A stretch of 64,000 nt of DNA from Streptococcus parasanguinis (GTDB lineage: Bacteria > Bacillota > Bacilli > Lactobacillales > Streptococcaceae). A model generated the notes under the pieces. It did no database searches. It saw only the letters and a list, made by a program, of their open reading frames with translations, and had not been told where the DNA came from. Where the stretch lies: contig NZ_CP134147.1 of NCBI RefSeq assembly GCF_032163505.1, positions 1,640,501 to 1,704,500 of the forward strand. The letters run 5' to 3'. Made by a program: the position numbers and the translations under genes. How positions within the stretch are numbered: position 1 is the stretch's first letter; every line of letters starts with the position of its first letter. Positions 27,205 to 38,346 of the stretch are shown here, piece after piece.

Positions 27205-30141
27205 CTACAGGTCTTTTAATTTCTTAAGAAACTGACGATCTCTGTAGGGATTCAAGTGTTGCTCTGCCACCTTCTTGTAGTAATTCTTATCTTCTTTCAA
27301 GAAGGTGCTCAGGGCAGGAGCGAGCTCTTCTCCCTTCTCCTTTTGATTAGATAAGAAAGCCAATAGATAATGAACCATCCCCTTATCCCGCGAATTGGCA
27401 GATGGATTCATCGTCCTTTCTTTTCGAGCCAGATAATCCGCAACCTTCTCCTGATCCCCTTGCTGACAAGCAATCAAAGATTGGTAAAATTCGAGCAATT
27501 CTTCCTTCCAAGGGAAACGAACACTGGACAAAATCTTCTGAGCTCTGTCAAAACAGAGGCGAGCTTGAATCAAATCTCCCTTCCAATAATAGGCGATCCC
27601 AAGATCAATATCAAAGACGACGCGGACGGAATCAACAGCTTGATCTCCCACCAAACGCAGAACCTCTTCTAAGTGGATGACCGCTACTTGGAAATGCCCT
27701 CTCACTTGCTCGATTTCAGCGAGGTAGGCCAAAGAAGCTGCAATTTGAATGGCATACTTGGCCTGCATGCTATTGGTCAAACTAAAGCAATCAATAGAGC
27801 GATACAGATGCCGGGTTGCCTGCTCCTCATCCCCAACCATCAGGTGATACAAGCCCTTCAAACGCAACTGGATCGCGATGACCTCATGATTATTAGCTTG
27901 GATGGCATCTTCTAAAGCTAAATCTGTATAATAGGCCATCTCAGAGATATTTTCCGTTTGAATGCAATAATAAATGATTTGCCGATAACCCTCTAAGAGG
28001 AAGTCGGATTGCTTGAGTTCCCGCGCATAGGAGATGACTTTTTGGATATCATGAATCCCCTTTTGATACTCCCCACTTCGAATAAAATAGCGACCTTCTA
28101 GGTACAAGTAACGCAGTTGTAAATGCTTGTATTCTCTATCTCTTTGGTGCCTTGAAAAGAGGTTATCTAATTCTTGGCGAATGCGGGATAGCTCTCCAAA
28201 AATGTCCAAATGGCTATTTGTACCATCTGATAGGAACCCCTCATCTACCTTGGAATAAATCGGAAACAGCTCATGCTCCAGCTGAAGGATTTCTTCTAAA
28301 TAGGTCAACTCAAAAGATATGGAACGCAAAAGATTTTGGGATTGTTTGTATTGGTAGGCAATTTCCTTATAAAGAAGAAGGTCCGTCGAATCTTCTAAAG
28401 TTTCTTCCAATTTTTGCGCAATTTGTTGGTGGAAGAGCCGCCGTCTAGCTGGCGAAAGAAGATGGTAAAAGTACATGGCTACCAATTGCTTGCAGAATTG
28501 AACCATGAGAGCCTCGCCTTCTTCTACGATTGAGACGATCGCTCTTTCAGATAAAGGCTCGATTAATTCTGTCAAAACAGGAAGCTCTGTAGCCGTCAAT
28601 TCTGCTAAGATAGACAGAGAAATTGGCTTATGAAAACAAGATAGGTAGTGTAGAAGAGCCTCTTCCTCACTGCTCATATCCCCAAGCTCCTGAGAAAGAT
28701 AGGCTTGAATGATATCAGGCAAGGGTTCTAAATTTTCATTTTCTTTCCACTCTTCGATATAGCTGGACAGAAAGAACGGACTGCCTTCACTCCATTCGAC
28801 CATCTGCTCCATCACTGCAGGCTCTATTGCTCCCAGTTCCCCTTTCAAGAGAGCACGACTTTCACTTGGGGCAAAATTGGTCAACTCTAGTTGGGACAAG
28901 CGTTTCTCTACCTTCAAGCCCCCCAAGAAGTTGACGAAGAAAGCTGGCAGAGGCTCTTCAGCTGTAAAAATCAGTTGCCATTTCTCCTGGTTTCTTCTTT
29001 CCTCTAGTTGTTTCACTTTTTCTAGAGACACTGCATCGAACCACTGGGCGTTTTCAAGCAGGATCAGGAGCGGTTTTTCTTTGCTAAGGCTCTGAAGCTG
29101 ATTCCATACAGAAATGAGATCATCCTCCTCTTCCAGAAGGGAAATCCCCATCTCATCCCCCAGTTTCTCTAGCGCTTGTCTGAGATCATTCCAGGCGCTT
29201 CCTTCATAGCGTTGACTAGTAGCTTTTCCTTCCACCTTGATAAAGTTAAAACTGCGATTGGACATCAAGACCAACTGCCGTAACAGACGTTTCTTACCTG
29301 TTCCAGATTGCCCTATCACGAGAAAAGGACCTACCGCCTCACCCGTCTCGACTAAGGAAAGGTATTCCTCGAGTTGCGAGAGTTCTTGTTTCCGACCAAA
29401 GAAGGGAAGTTCATGGATATTTAAGCGATGACTCAGTTTATGAGTTCGTTTGGCTTCCAAAACGGAGTGATAAAGTTCCTCAATCGCTCGACTGGGACGC
29501 ACACTGAGCTCGCGATCCAATAAATCGACTAGCTTATAGTAGGTCTCAAAAAATTTTCCTAGCTGATGATGGAAGCTATAATACTCCATCAAGAGCTGGT
29601 AGTTTTTCTCTTCAAATTCATCCAGCTCTACCAAATGATGGAGCAAGATTTCTATACTAGGATCTGCAAAACCGACCTGCTCAATTTTTTGATAGCAGCT
29701 TTCGACATAGAGCTTCCTATAAGCATCTCGTTTACGAGAAGCCCACTGATCAAAGTCTTCATCATCCTTGACATAGAAGCCCTCTAGAAAGTCTCCCTGA
29801 TAGATATCCAAGGCACTTAGTGGGTCTCTTTCAAAACGCTGAACATCTAAACAAAGACTCAACTCAGGATTAAGAGCCAAACTACTCCGGCTTGGTGAGA
29901 CAATGATATCTCCTTCAAAGATTTTATTGGCTTGGTAAACCGTATTCCGTAAGTTTTTGCGAGCGACTTGGTTTTCCTTATCTCCCCAGAGGATACCGGC
30001 TATTTCATCACGGTTGACTTGCCCCATGACCGCCAAGTAATAAAGCAAGGCCTCCATCTTCGAAAAAGAAAACCGAATATCTTTCTGATTGAAAACAACC
30101 TTAGGGGGTCCAAATAACTTTAACGTGAGATCTTTCTTCAT
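27205..30141 (-). CDS. SARP/BTAD-type STAND transcriptional regulator
   Basis: A 979-residue regulator. Residues 1-95 form an OmpR-like winged helix (FGPPKVVF, then KMEALLYYLA and RKNLRNTVYQ); 98-235 form a BTAD bacterial activator domain (CLDVQRFE...YQGDFLEGF, then HHL...EKNYQLLMEYY); near 250-450 is a STAND ATPase with P-loop GQSGTGKK (277-284) and the Walker-B-like LLILLENAQW; the remainder is helical and TPR-like. This is the layout of large SARPs. ATG 30141 is chosen because GGAGG lies 8 bases upstream. It is convergent with hutG, so the likely target is the hut locus; the ligand is unknown. Confidence 0.82.
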   Translation of the reverse strand: MKKDLTLKLFGPPKVVFNQKDIRFSFSKMEALLYYLAVMGQVNRDEIAGILWGDKENQVARKNLRNTVYQANKIFEGDIIVSPSRSSLALNPELSLCLDVQRFERDPLSALDIYQGDFLEGFYVKDDEDFDQWASRKRDAYRKLYVESCYQKIEQVGFADPSIEILLHHLVELDEFEEKNYQLLMEYYSFHHQLGKFFETYYKLVDLLDRELSVRPSRAIEELYHSVLEAKRTHKLSHRLNIHELPFFGRKQELSQLEEYLSLVETGEAVGPFLVIGQSGTGKKRLLRQLVLMSNRSFNFIKVEGKATSQRYEGSAWNDLRQALEKLGDEMGISLLEEEDDLISVWNQLQSLSKEKPLLILLENAQWFDAVSLEKVKQLEERRNQEKWQLIFTAEEPLPAFFVNFLGGLKVEKRLSQLELTNFAPSESRALLKGELGAIEPAVMEQMVEWSEGSPFFLSSYIEEWKENENLEPLPDIIQAYLSQELGDMSSEEEALLHYLSCFHKPISLSILAELTATELPVLTELIEPLSERAIVSIVEEGEALMVQFCKQLVAMYFYHLLSPARRRLFHQQIAQKLEETLEDSTDLLLYKEIAYQYKQSQNLLRSISFELTYLEEILQLEHELFPIYSKVDEGFLSDGTNSHLDIFGELSRIRQELDNLFSRHQRDREYKHLQLRYLYLEGRYFIRSGEYQKGIHDIQKVISYARELKQSDFLLEGYRQIIYYCIQTENISEMAYYTDLALEDAIQANNHEVIAIQLRLKGLYHLMVGDEEQATRHLYRSIDCFSLTNSMQAKYAIQIAASLAYLAEIEQVRGHFQVAVIHLEEVLRLVGDQAVDSVRVVFDIDLGIAYYWKGDLIQARLCFDRAQKILSSVRFPWKEELLEFYQSLIACQQGDQEKVADYLARKERTMNPSANSRDKGMVHYLLAFLSNQKEKGEELAPALSTFLKEDKNYYKKVAEQHLNPYRDRQFLKKLKDL

Positions 30142-30171
30142 TGCAAGCGCCTCCAAAATCGTCTTAGTTAT

Positions 30172-30200
30172 ACTATAAAAAAAAAGTTGGCTTTTAGCAA
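30172..30200 (-). promoter_or_regulatory. Promoter of the SARP-like regulator
   Basis: TTGCTA and TATAGT on the minus strand with a 17-bp spacer (-35 at 30195-30200, -10 at 30172-30177). No TTGACnn direct repeats are seen here, so no sign of autoregulation through the hut-type box. Confidence 0.55.
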
Positions 30201-30219
30201 GTGATTTATCCAAATAAAA

Positions 30220-30250
30220 AGAGATTGAGAACGATTCTTTCTCAATCTCT
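30220..30250 (-). terminator. metF terminator
   Basis: A 12-bp perfect stem AGAGATTGAGAA/TTCTCAATCTCT (30220-30231 and 30239-30250), followed on the minus strand by TTTTATTT. Confidence 0.88.
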
Positions 30251-30273
30251 ACACTTCCTACTAAAAGTGTTGA

Positions 30274-31149
30274 TTAATTCCCTTCAAAATTCGGTTGATG
30301 ATCAAATAACGCCTTTGTTGCTTGGTAGACGTGGTAAGCGACATCTTCATTGTTCATGGTGTAAAGGTGGACACCTGCCACATCTTGAGTGACCAAATCA
30401 ACGATTTGATCGACTGCATAGGCAAGTCCTGCTGCTCTGAGTGACTCAGGATCATGCTCATACTTGTCCAGAATGGCTTTAAACTTCCGTGGGATATGAA
30501 CATTTTCACAAGTCTTAAGGAGACGAAGAGCCTGATTACGGTTGAGAATCGGCATCACTCCTGCATGAATAGGAACATCGATCCCAGCCAAGGTACACTT
30601 ATCCTGAAAATCATAGAATCGCTCATTGTCAAAGAAAAGTTGAGTGACCAAGCTAGAGCACCCTGCATCTACCTTCTTTTTAAGATTTTGAATATCTGAA
30701 ATTTGGTTTGGAGAATCTGGGTGTCCCTCAGGATAGCAAGCACCAATTACCTCAAAATGAGGAGCTTCTGTTTTAATAAATTCAATCAGATCCGTTGCAT
30801 AACGAAAGTCTTTTAAAGGTTCCACACCAGGAATAATATCCCCACGCAGAGCCAAAATCCGATGAACCCCTACTTCATCTAACTCATGAAGAGTATCGGC
30901 CACTTTTTCCTTGCTCAAATAGACGGCTGGCAAGTGAGCAATCGTCGGAATAGACAATTCATTTTGAATGTAATTGGCTAAAGCAACCGTCGTCTCTTTG
31001 ATATTGTATTTATTATTGCTAGCGGTCACACTAATAAAGTGAGGAGCTAGCTCCTGCATATTTGCCAAAGCACGTAAGAGTTTGGCATTGCCTACTTCAG
31101 GATTTGGAGGAAAAACTTCAAATGACAGAGACGGTGTGTGTTGTGACAT
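30274..31149 (-). CDS. metF: 5,10-methylenetetrahydrofolate reductase
   Basis: MetF uses reduced FAD to make 5-methyl-THF, the methyl donor for MetE. The 291-residue TIM barrel shows the family motifs SFEVFPP at the N-terminus, SVTASNNKYN, LALRGD, GACYPEGHPDS and QLFFD. It lies 113 bp downstream of metE on the same strand and is likely cotranscribed. The folate-linked location next to the hut locus may be coincidental. Confidence 0.95.
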   Translation of the reverse strand: MSQHTPSLSFEVFPPNPEVGNAKLLRALANMQELAPHFISVTASNNKYNIKETTVALANYIQNELSIPTIAHLPAVYLSKEKVADTLHELDEVGVHRILALRGDIIPGVEPLKDFRYATDLIEFIKTEAPHFEVIGACYPEGHPDSPNQISDIQNLKKKVDAGCSSLVTQLFFDNERFYDFQDKCTLAGIDVPIHAGVMPILNRNQALRLLKTCENVHIPRKFKAILDKYEHDPESLRAAGLAYAVDQIVDLVTQDVAGVHLYTMNNEDVAYHVYQATKALFDHQPNFEGN

Positions 31150-31262
31150 ATTCTATCCTTTTCTTTTGTTTCTTTGATCAAGAACTCTGAGCCACTATTT
31201 CTAAGATAAGGGAACGATTCGAAAACCCTCTACACGATGATAGAAGGTCCTCGAAACATTTC

Positions 31263-33512
31263 TTACAAGTGTTCACGCGCTTCTTTAGCAGCATTAACGA
31301 GTTTGATCAAGCTTTCTTTTGTTTCTTTAATTCCACGAGTCTTCAAACCACAGTCAGGGTTGATCCAAACTTTGCCACTTGGTACTTTTGCCAAGATTGC
31401 TTCGATGGTATGATCAATTTCACCGTCTTGTGGGACACGTGGTGAGTGGATATCGTAAACCCCAGGTCCAACTTCTGTTTGGAAGTTTTTTGCTTTCAAC
31501 TCATCCAAGATTTCAAGGTTTGAACGGCTTGCCTCAAATGAGATGACGTCAGCATCCAAGTTGTCGATAGCTGGGATGATATCTGTAAATTCTGAGTAAC
31601 ACATGTGAGTGTGGATTTGGGTGTCTGGTGCTACAGTTGAGTGTACCAAACGGAAGGCTGGAATCGCCCAGTCAAGGTAGTCTTCGTACCAGTCGCTACG
31701 ACGGAGTGGCAATTTTTCACGAAGAGCAGCCTCGTCGATTTGGATGATCTTCACGCCTGCAGCTTCAAGGTCAAGAACTTCATCCTTGATGGCAAGAGCG
31801 ATTTGAAGAGTAGAATCCTTGATAGAGATGTCTTCACGTGGGAATGACCAGTTAAGAATGGTAACAGGTCCAGTCAACATCCCTTTAACAGGTTTGTCTG
31901 TACGGCTTTGTGCGTAGCTAGACCATTTCACAGTGATTGGGTTGAGACGAGTCACATCTCCCCAGATGATTGGTGGTTTCACCCCACGCATACCGTATGA
32001 TTGTACCCAACCGTTTTTAGAGAAGAGGTAACCAGACAAGTTTTGACCGAAGTACTCAACCATATCGTTCCGCTCGAATTCACCGTGTACAAGTACGTCA
32101 AATCCAACTTCTTCTTGCCATTTGATCCATTCGTCGATCGTTTCAGCAAGGAAGGCATCGTATTCTTCTTGTGTCAATTCACCCTTACGGAAGGCCAAAC
32201 GTTTGGCACGTACTTCCTTAGTTTGAGGGAATGAACCGATGGTAGTTGTTGGAAGTGCTGGAAGCTTGAAGGCTTCTTTTTGGATTTCTTCACGTTCTGC
32301 GAAAGCTGGCAAACGAGTGTAGTCTGCTTCTGTCAAAGCTGCGATACGAGCATGAAGTTCAGCATTTGCTCCAACGCGTTCTGTTGCAAAGAGTTCTTTG
32401 TTGGCAGCAAGAGCTTCTGCCCCTTGACCATTGCGGATGGCATCCAAGTCACGCAATTCACCCAATTTTTCAACTGCAAAGGCGAAGTGGTTCAAAATAG
32501 CTGGTTCAAAATCTTCGTTAGCCGTTGTAAATGGCACATGAAGAAGGGAGCAAGAAGTCGTCAAGACAACCTTTTCAGCTGGAACTTGATCCAAGATTTC
32601 CAAACTCTTTTCATAGTTGTTGCGCCAGATGTTTTTCCCATTCACAATACCTGCATAAAGGGTCTTATCAGCTGGGAAGCCACCTTTAACGAGTTCAAGT
32701 GTTTTCTTGCCTTCAACAAAGTCAAGACCAATACCATCTACTGGCAAGTTCACAAGATCATTGTAGACATCACGAACATCACCAAAGTAAGTTTGGATCA
32801 AGACTTCAAGGCCTTTCTTGTCAGCCAAGAGTTTGTTGTAGAGGTTCAAGAAGAGAGCTTTTTCTTCAGCTGACAAATCTTTGACAAGAGCTGGCTCATC
32901 GAGTTGAATACGAGTCGCACCAAGCTCAGCCAATTTGGCAAAGACTTCTTGGTAAGCAGCAACCAAGCTGTCGACGAAGTCTTCAGCTTTCACACCATCT
33001 TCAAAGTCAGATAATTGAAGGAAAGTGAATGGTCCAACCACTACTGGACGAGTGTTGATCCCCAATTCTTTGGCTTCTTGGTACTCATCAAAAATCTTGT
33101 GACCAGCCAATTTCACTTCTGTCGCTTTTTCAAATTTAGGAACGATGTAATGGTAGTTGGTGTTAAACCATTTTTTCATTGGAAGGGCACGGACATCCCC
33201 TTTTTCACCTTGGTAACCACGCGCCAAAGCGAAGTATTGTTCAAGGTCTGTCAAATCCAAGTTTTGAACAGATGCAGGCACGACGTTGAAAAGGAAGGCC
33301 GCATCAAGGAAATTGTCGTAGTGTGAGAAGTCATTTGAAGGAATCTCTGAGATGCCTTGTTCTTTAACAATGTTCCAGTGTTTTGCGCGCAAGTCTTTAG
33401 CAGCTACCAAGAGCTCGTCTGCTGAGATTTCTTTTCTAAAGTATTTTTCAGTTGTAAATTTTAATTCACGGAATTCACCCAAACGTGGGAAACCGATAAT
33501 TGTAGTTGACAT
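31263..33512 (-). CDS. metE: Cobalamin-independent methionine synthase
   Basis: MetE transfers a methyl group from 5-methyl-THF-polyglutamate to homocysteine. The 749 residues make two barrels: an N-terminal pseudo-domain ([10 protein letters not shown] at the start) and a C-terminal catalytic one with the zinc ligands in HTHMCYSEF and [12 protein letters not shown] 33512 is chosen because GGAGG precedes it by 7 bases; the frame remains open a little further. Upstream are an extended -10 and a MET-box, so it is likely activated by a LysR-type regulator. Confidence 0.96.
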   Translation of the reverse strand: MSTTIIGFPRLGEFRELKFTTEKYFRKEISADELLVAAKDLRAKHWNIVKEQGISEIPSNDFSHYDNFLDAAFLFNVVPASVQNLDLTDLEQYFALARGYQGEKGDVRALPMKKWFNTNYHYIVPKFEKATEVKLAGHKIFDEYQEAKELGINTRPVVVGPFTFLQLSDFEDGVKAEDFVDSLVAAYQEVFAKLAELGATRIQLDEPALVKDLSAEEKALFLNLYNKLLADKKGLEVLIQTYFGDVRDVYNDLVNLPVDGIGLDFVEGKKTLELVKGGFPADKTLYAGIVNGKNIWRNNYEKSLEILDQVPAEKVVLTTSCSLLHVPFTTANEDFEPAILNHFAFAVEKLGELRDLDAIRNGQGAEALAANKELFATERVGANAELHARIAALTEADYTRLPAFAEREEIQKEAFKLPALPTTTIGSFPQTKEVRAKRLAFRKGELTQEEYDAFLAETIDEWIKWQEEVGFDVLVHGEFERNDMVEYFGQNLSGYLFSKNGWVQSYGMRGVKPPIIWGDVTRLNPITVKWSSYAQSRTDKPVKGMLTGPVTILNWSFPREDISIKDSTLQIALAIKDEVLDLEAAGVKIIQIDEAALREKLPLRRSDWYEDYLDWAIPAFRLVHSTVAPDTQIHTHMCYSEFTDIIPAIDNLDADVISFEASRSNLEILDELKAKNFQTEVGPGVYDIHSPRVPQDGEIDHTIEAILAKVPSGKVWINPDCGLKTRGIKETKESLIKLVNAAKEAREHL

Positions 33513-33543
33513 GTTGTGTCCTCCAAAAATTCTAATTGACACT

Positions 33544-33611
33544 ATCATATCAGAAGATAGCCGTCTTGTATAATTGCTTTTACACGAATTTTGATATAGC
33601 CAAAAACTATA
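33544..33611 (-). promoter_or_regulatory. metE promoter and MET-box
   Basis: The minus strand has TGATATGAT (extended -10, hexamer 33544-33549) with TATACA 17 bp upstream. Centred about 66 bp before the predicted start of transcription is TATAGCCAAAAACTATA (33595-33611), matching the streptococcal MET-box TATAGTTTnAAACTATA at about 13 of 17 positions. That spacing suits activation by a MetR/MtaR LysR-type protein. Confidence 0.65.
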
Positions 33612-33612
33612 A

Positions 33613-33843
33613 CACAGATTTAATAGGCCTTGAGAGCAGAAATCAAAATCAAAAACTAGGACTTCTTATAAATATTTCCTATAACCCAAGCATCCCCAAA
33701 ACCATTTTTGAGCGGATTTTAAGCGGATTTTTGAGCGGATTCTGCTAGAAGAACAGCCCCTAAAAACTAAAGAAGGCCTTCTCTACTGAGAAAGACCTGC
33801 TTTTATAAGGAAGTTCGTTCCTTAATTTTTTTCATTTGCTTCA
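33613..33843. other. Intergenic region metE / dexB
   Basis: No gene is seen. It holds a small direct repeat AGCGGATTTT at 33711 and 33722 with a variant at 33734, and a dexB terminator hairpin on the minus strand (AGGTCTTTCTC/GAGAAGGCCT, 33774-33798, then a T-rich run). Confidence 0.5.
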
Positions 33844-35501
<1,658 letters not shown>

Positions 35502-35520
35502 GGGGTGAAATTGCAAGAAT

Positions 35521-37752
35521 TTACAAGTCTTCATTCTCTTCACTGGAATAAATCACTTCAAAGAGACGTTGACGCAAACCTTCCTCTAAAGGCGTAATGA
35601 TCTTCATCAACTGTTTCCAATCCTTGGCTGTTGAACAAGTCGCAAATAATTCATTCTTTCTATCGTAGGCCAGGTTGGCAGATTTCAAGAGCTCAAACAT
35701 CCGATCTTCTTTTGCGGTAGGACGCGATTGCAGCTCACCCATCGCAATCTCCTGACTGTGATTGTCCACTAAGATAGGGGCTGTCTCAAAGGTATGGAGG
35801 AAGAACCGGTGCTGTCTCTTTTCAGGAAGCAGCGTTCGATCACCTGTTACATCCAGCCTAATCTTTCTTTCATCCCAATTGACAGTTAGGCGGGTTTCAA
35901 CCCTGTTATCTCCTTCTCCTTCGACGAGTACGAAGGAACGATTGTCACCTGGGAAAAGATGCCAGTCCAGCATTTCTGGGAGCTCTACCCCTGTCTGCGG
36001 TTGTGCATCCATAGGGATGATGGCTCCTGCACGCGCAAGGACCGGAATATCCTGGCTAGCTCTAAAGACTGTAAGCTTGCCTTTTCCTTCGTACTTCCAA
36101 TCATGGAAGAAATCATACCAAACTCCGTCTGGGAACCAAACACTCACAGAAGCACTATGATAGACAGGATCCAGAGCCTCTGTAATTGGGGCCACCATGA
36201 GTTCACTACCAAAGAAATATTGATTTTTAGCCTCATAAGCCTCTTCTTCGTTTGGGTAATGGTAATAGAGAGGCTGAACCAAAGGCAGTCCTTCTTCATG
36301 CGTCGCCACATTCATGGTGTAAAGATAAGGCAGTAAGCTGTGACGCAGGCGCAAATACTGCTTCATCCAGCGACAGGTCTCAGGCGAGTAAAACCACGGT
36401 TCCTTGCTGTTAAAGGCATTACAAGAACTATGGAGACGATTGATCGGGCTAAAGACCCCAAATTGCAACCAGCGAAGAGCCAAATCTTCATCATAGTAAC
36501 CCCGCATATGGCCACCAATATCGTGACTCCACCACGTATAACCGATATTTGAAGCTGTGCTGGTAAAATAGGGTTGAAAGGCTAGGGATTCCCAAGTCAC
36601 AATGGTATCCCCTGAAAAACCGATCGGATACCGGTGGCTGCCAGGACCCCCATAACGCGATAAGATGAGACCAGCTTGGCCTTTTCGGCAATTGTCTAGA
36701 TAATGATAGTGATTTAACAACCAAAGGGGATCCATCTTGCCATGACTTCCCTGTTGCCAATCAATCCACCAAAAGTCGACTCCTTGATTTTCCAAGGGAT
36801 GGTGGACATCTTCGAAATAAGCTTCGCGAAAGGCTGGACTGTAAAAGTCAAAGCTAGCCGCTTCTTCTTTTTCCGCATCTAATCCCAAGCGTTTTGCAAC
36901 CATAGGGTAAGCATCTTCGAAGGCGCGAATGCCATCTGCTGGATGGACATTTAAGGTCACCTTTAAACCACGCTCATGAAGACCATGTAAGAAGGCTGCT
37001 GGATCAGGAATCAAGTCCCGGTTCCAACTATAGCCCGTCCAACCACTTCCAAAGCGAGCAGGAATCGCTGTCTTATGCCAGTCCATATCGATCACACTGA
37101 CAGCCAAAGGCACCCCTTCAGCTTTGAAACGATCCATTAAATCTGTGTACTCCTGACTGGTATAAGGCCAATACCGACTCCACCAGTTTCCCAGAGCATA
37201 ACGTGGCAAGAGGGGTGGTTGTCCCGTCAGATGGTAAAAATCTTTCAAGGCCCCTAGATAATCGCGCCCATAACCGAAGAAATACAGATCCACTTCTGGA
37301 CATGGCCGTGCTCTATATCCGCTTTCGACATCATACAAGTAGGAACTGGAATCGTCCAAAAGAGCATAACCGGCCTTGCTCAAGATCCCATCTTCCAACT
37401 CCATAGCTCCATCGACCTCGTCAAGCGTCCGACTGGTCCCTTTCAAGGTCTCAGGCTGATCTCCATAGTGCCACCGGCTACCATAGACTGCATACTGACC
37501 CTTGAGCTCGATAAAAAGCCGATCCGGTGTAAAAGGTCCCTTTTCAAAATGAAGGTGGAGATGCTCCGTATGCAGATCGAGGACCTCTTCTGTCTCTACG
37601 ACCTCATAAGCAACAGGTCCAAAATCACGATTTTGCACAACTTGCGTCTGACCATCTTCAAAAACACCATCCTCTGAGTATTCCAAGCGAACCAAAGATT
37701 CCGTTAATACGGAGATTCGGTAGTTCTCTCCCTGTATCACTGATCCTGCCAT
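35521..37752 (-). CDS. GH31 family alpha-glucosidase
   Basis: A 743-residue glycoside hydrolase family 31 enzyme that probably cleaves alpha-glucosides inside the cell, as no signal peptide is seen. The catalytic barrel follows an N-terminal beta domain (about 1-170): nucleophile region VDFWWIDWQQG near residue 325, acid/base region GFSGDTIVTW, and the later SHDIGGH. Partnered with DexB it suggests use of alpha-1,6 or mixed alpha-glucans. Transglucosidase or xylosidase activity is possible within GH31. Confidence 0.88.
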   Translation of the reverse strand: MAGSVIQGENYRISVLTESLVRLEYSEDGVFEDGQTQVVQNRDFGPVAYEVVETEEVLDLHTEHLHLHFEKGPFTPDRLFIELKGQYAVYGSRWHYGDQPETLKGTSRTLDEVDGAMELEDGILSKAGYALLDDSSSYLYDVESGYRARPCPEVDLYFFGYGRDYLGALKDFYHLTGQPPLLPRYALGNWWSRYWPYTSQEYTDLMDRFKAEGVPLAVSVIDMDWHKTAIPARFGSGWTGYSWNRDLIPDPAAFLHGLHERGLKVTLNVHPADGIRAFEDAYPMVAKRLGLDAEKEEAASFDFYSPAFREAYFEDVHHPLENQGVDFWWIDWQQGSHGKMDPLWLLNHYHYLDNCRKGQAGLILSRYGGPGSHRYPIGFSGDTIVTWESLAFQPYFTSTASNIGYTWWSHDIGGHMRGYYDEDLALRWLQFGVFSPINRLHSSCNAFNSKEPWFYSPETCRWMKQYLRLRHSLLPYLYTMNVATHEEGLPLVQPLYYHYPNEEEAYEAKNQYFFGSELMVAPITEALDPVYHSASVSVWFPDGVWYDFFHDWKYEGKGKLTVFRASQDIPVLARAGAIIPMDAQPQTGVELPEMLDWHLFPGDNRSFVLVEGEGDNRVETRLTVNWDERKIRLDVTGDRTLLPEKRQHRFFLHTFETAPILVDNHSQEIAMGELQSRPTAKEDRMFELLKSANLAYDRKNELFATCSTAKDWKQLMKIITPLEEGLRQRLFEVIYSSEENEDL

Positions 37753-37816
37753 TTGTCTTTCCTCCTCTTTTTATAGGGCATCTGACTGCCCGCTTTTTAT
37801 CTGCTCCGCCTCTCCG

Positions 37817-37864
37817 TGTAGGCGTTTACGATTTTACTATAGCACTCAAAAAAAGGCCTGTCAA
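37817..37864 (-). promoter_or_regulatory. GH31 promoter with cre site
   Basis: TTGACA and TATAGT on the minus strand are 17 bp apart (37859-37864 and 37836-37841). Just downstream is a cre-like 14-mer (37817-37830; TGTAGGCGTTTACG on the plus strand, 12 of 14 to consensus), expected to bring CcpA repression. Confidence 0.75.
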
Positions 37865-37878
37865 CACCTGACAGAGCC
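37848..37878 (-). terminator. Terminator of the decayed upstream gene, overlapping a promoter
   Basis: TGTCA/TGACA plus GGC/GCC form a hairpin at 37855-37878, followed on the minus strand by T7 (37848-37854). The -35 of the GH31 promoter lies inside its stem. Confidence 0.65.
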
Positions 37879-37898
37879 TTTCCTAAAATTTTATAAGA

Positions 37899-38055
37899 TC
37901 AACTTCCCCAATGGATCAAGAGATACATGAGACTCGATCCAAACATATCTGCCAAGGCATGCATGAGGAAAAATGGCAAGAGATTCTTGACGACCTTGAG
38001 GACGGACGTTAGGTGAAATTATCCAGTGGATGATTTCAGCAATCCAGGAAGCTCC
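37899..38055 (-). pseudogene. C-terminal fragment of a membrane protein gene (broken)
   Basis: The minus strand encodes a hydrophobic tail, including LTSVLKVVKNLLPFF and then HALADMFGSSL, ending in HWGS at a TGA (37899-37901). Continuing upstream needs a frameshift near 38015 into GASWIAEIIHWIISP. No start codon or ribosome-binding site is found and it breaks off before the dispersed repeat. It resembles the end of a multi-pass membrane protein, possibly CPBP-like, but the family is uncertain. Confidence 0.55.
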
Positions 38056-38162
38056 ATGACTAAATTAAGATACAGAGGGTGTCTGCGGAGTAAAAATTAA
38101 AAATCATATTTCTGCAGAATCATTTCACCTATTTTAGTTAAGAAATAGGTTATCAACATTCT

Positions 38163-38336
38163 GAGGCCGGGACAAAAGTCCTAGCCTCTTAATTGTTTTT
38201 GGATTGTTGAGCAAGACGCAGTGGTTGAGTGGGCTCTACTACGCTGATTCATCAGCTTTTACAGCCCTACTCAACTGTGCGGAGGTGGGACGACGAAATC
38301 GAATTCTAATGAATTACCGATTTCTGTCCCACTCTC
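38163..38336. repeat. Three-hairpin dispersed repeat, copy 2
   Basis: This 174-bp copy of the element at 12604-12778 differs by a handful of substitutions and one missing T. The same three hairpins are kept, and changes in hairpin C fall in the loop (C to T), as expected if structure is selected. As with copy 1, it lies just downstream of a minus-strand gene (trkA). Confidence 0.85.
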
Positions 38337-38346
38337 AATTACACGA

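Noticed and set aside
31150..31262. T-box or SAM riboswitch in the metE-metF region
   Set aside because: The leader and spacer are too short and lack the specifier-loop or S-box motifs; a MET-box explains regulation.
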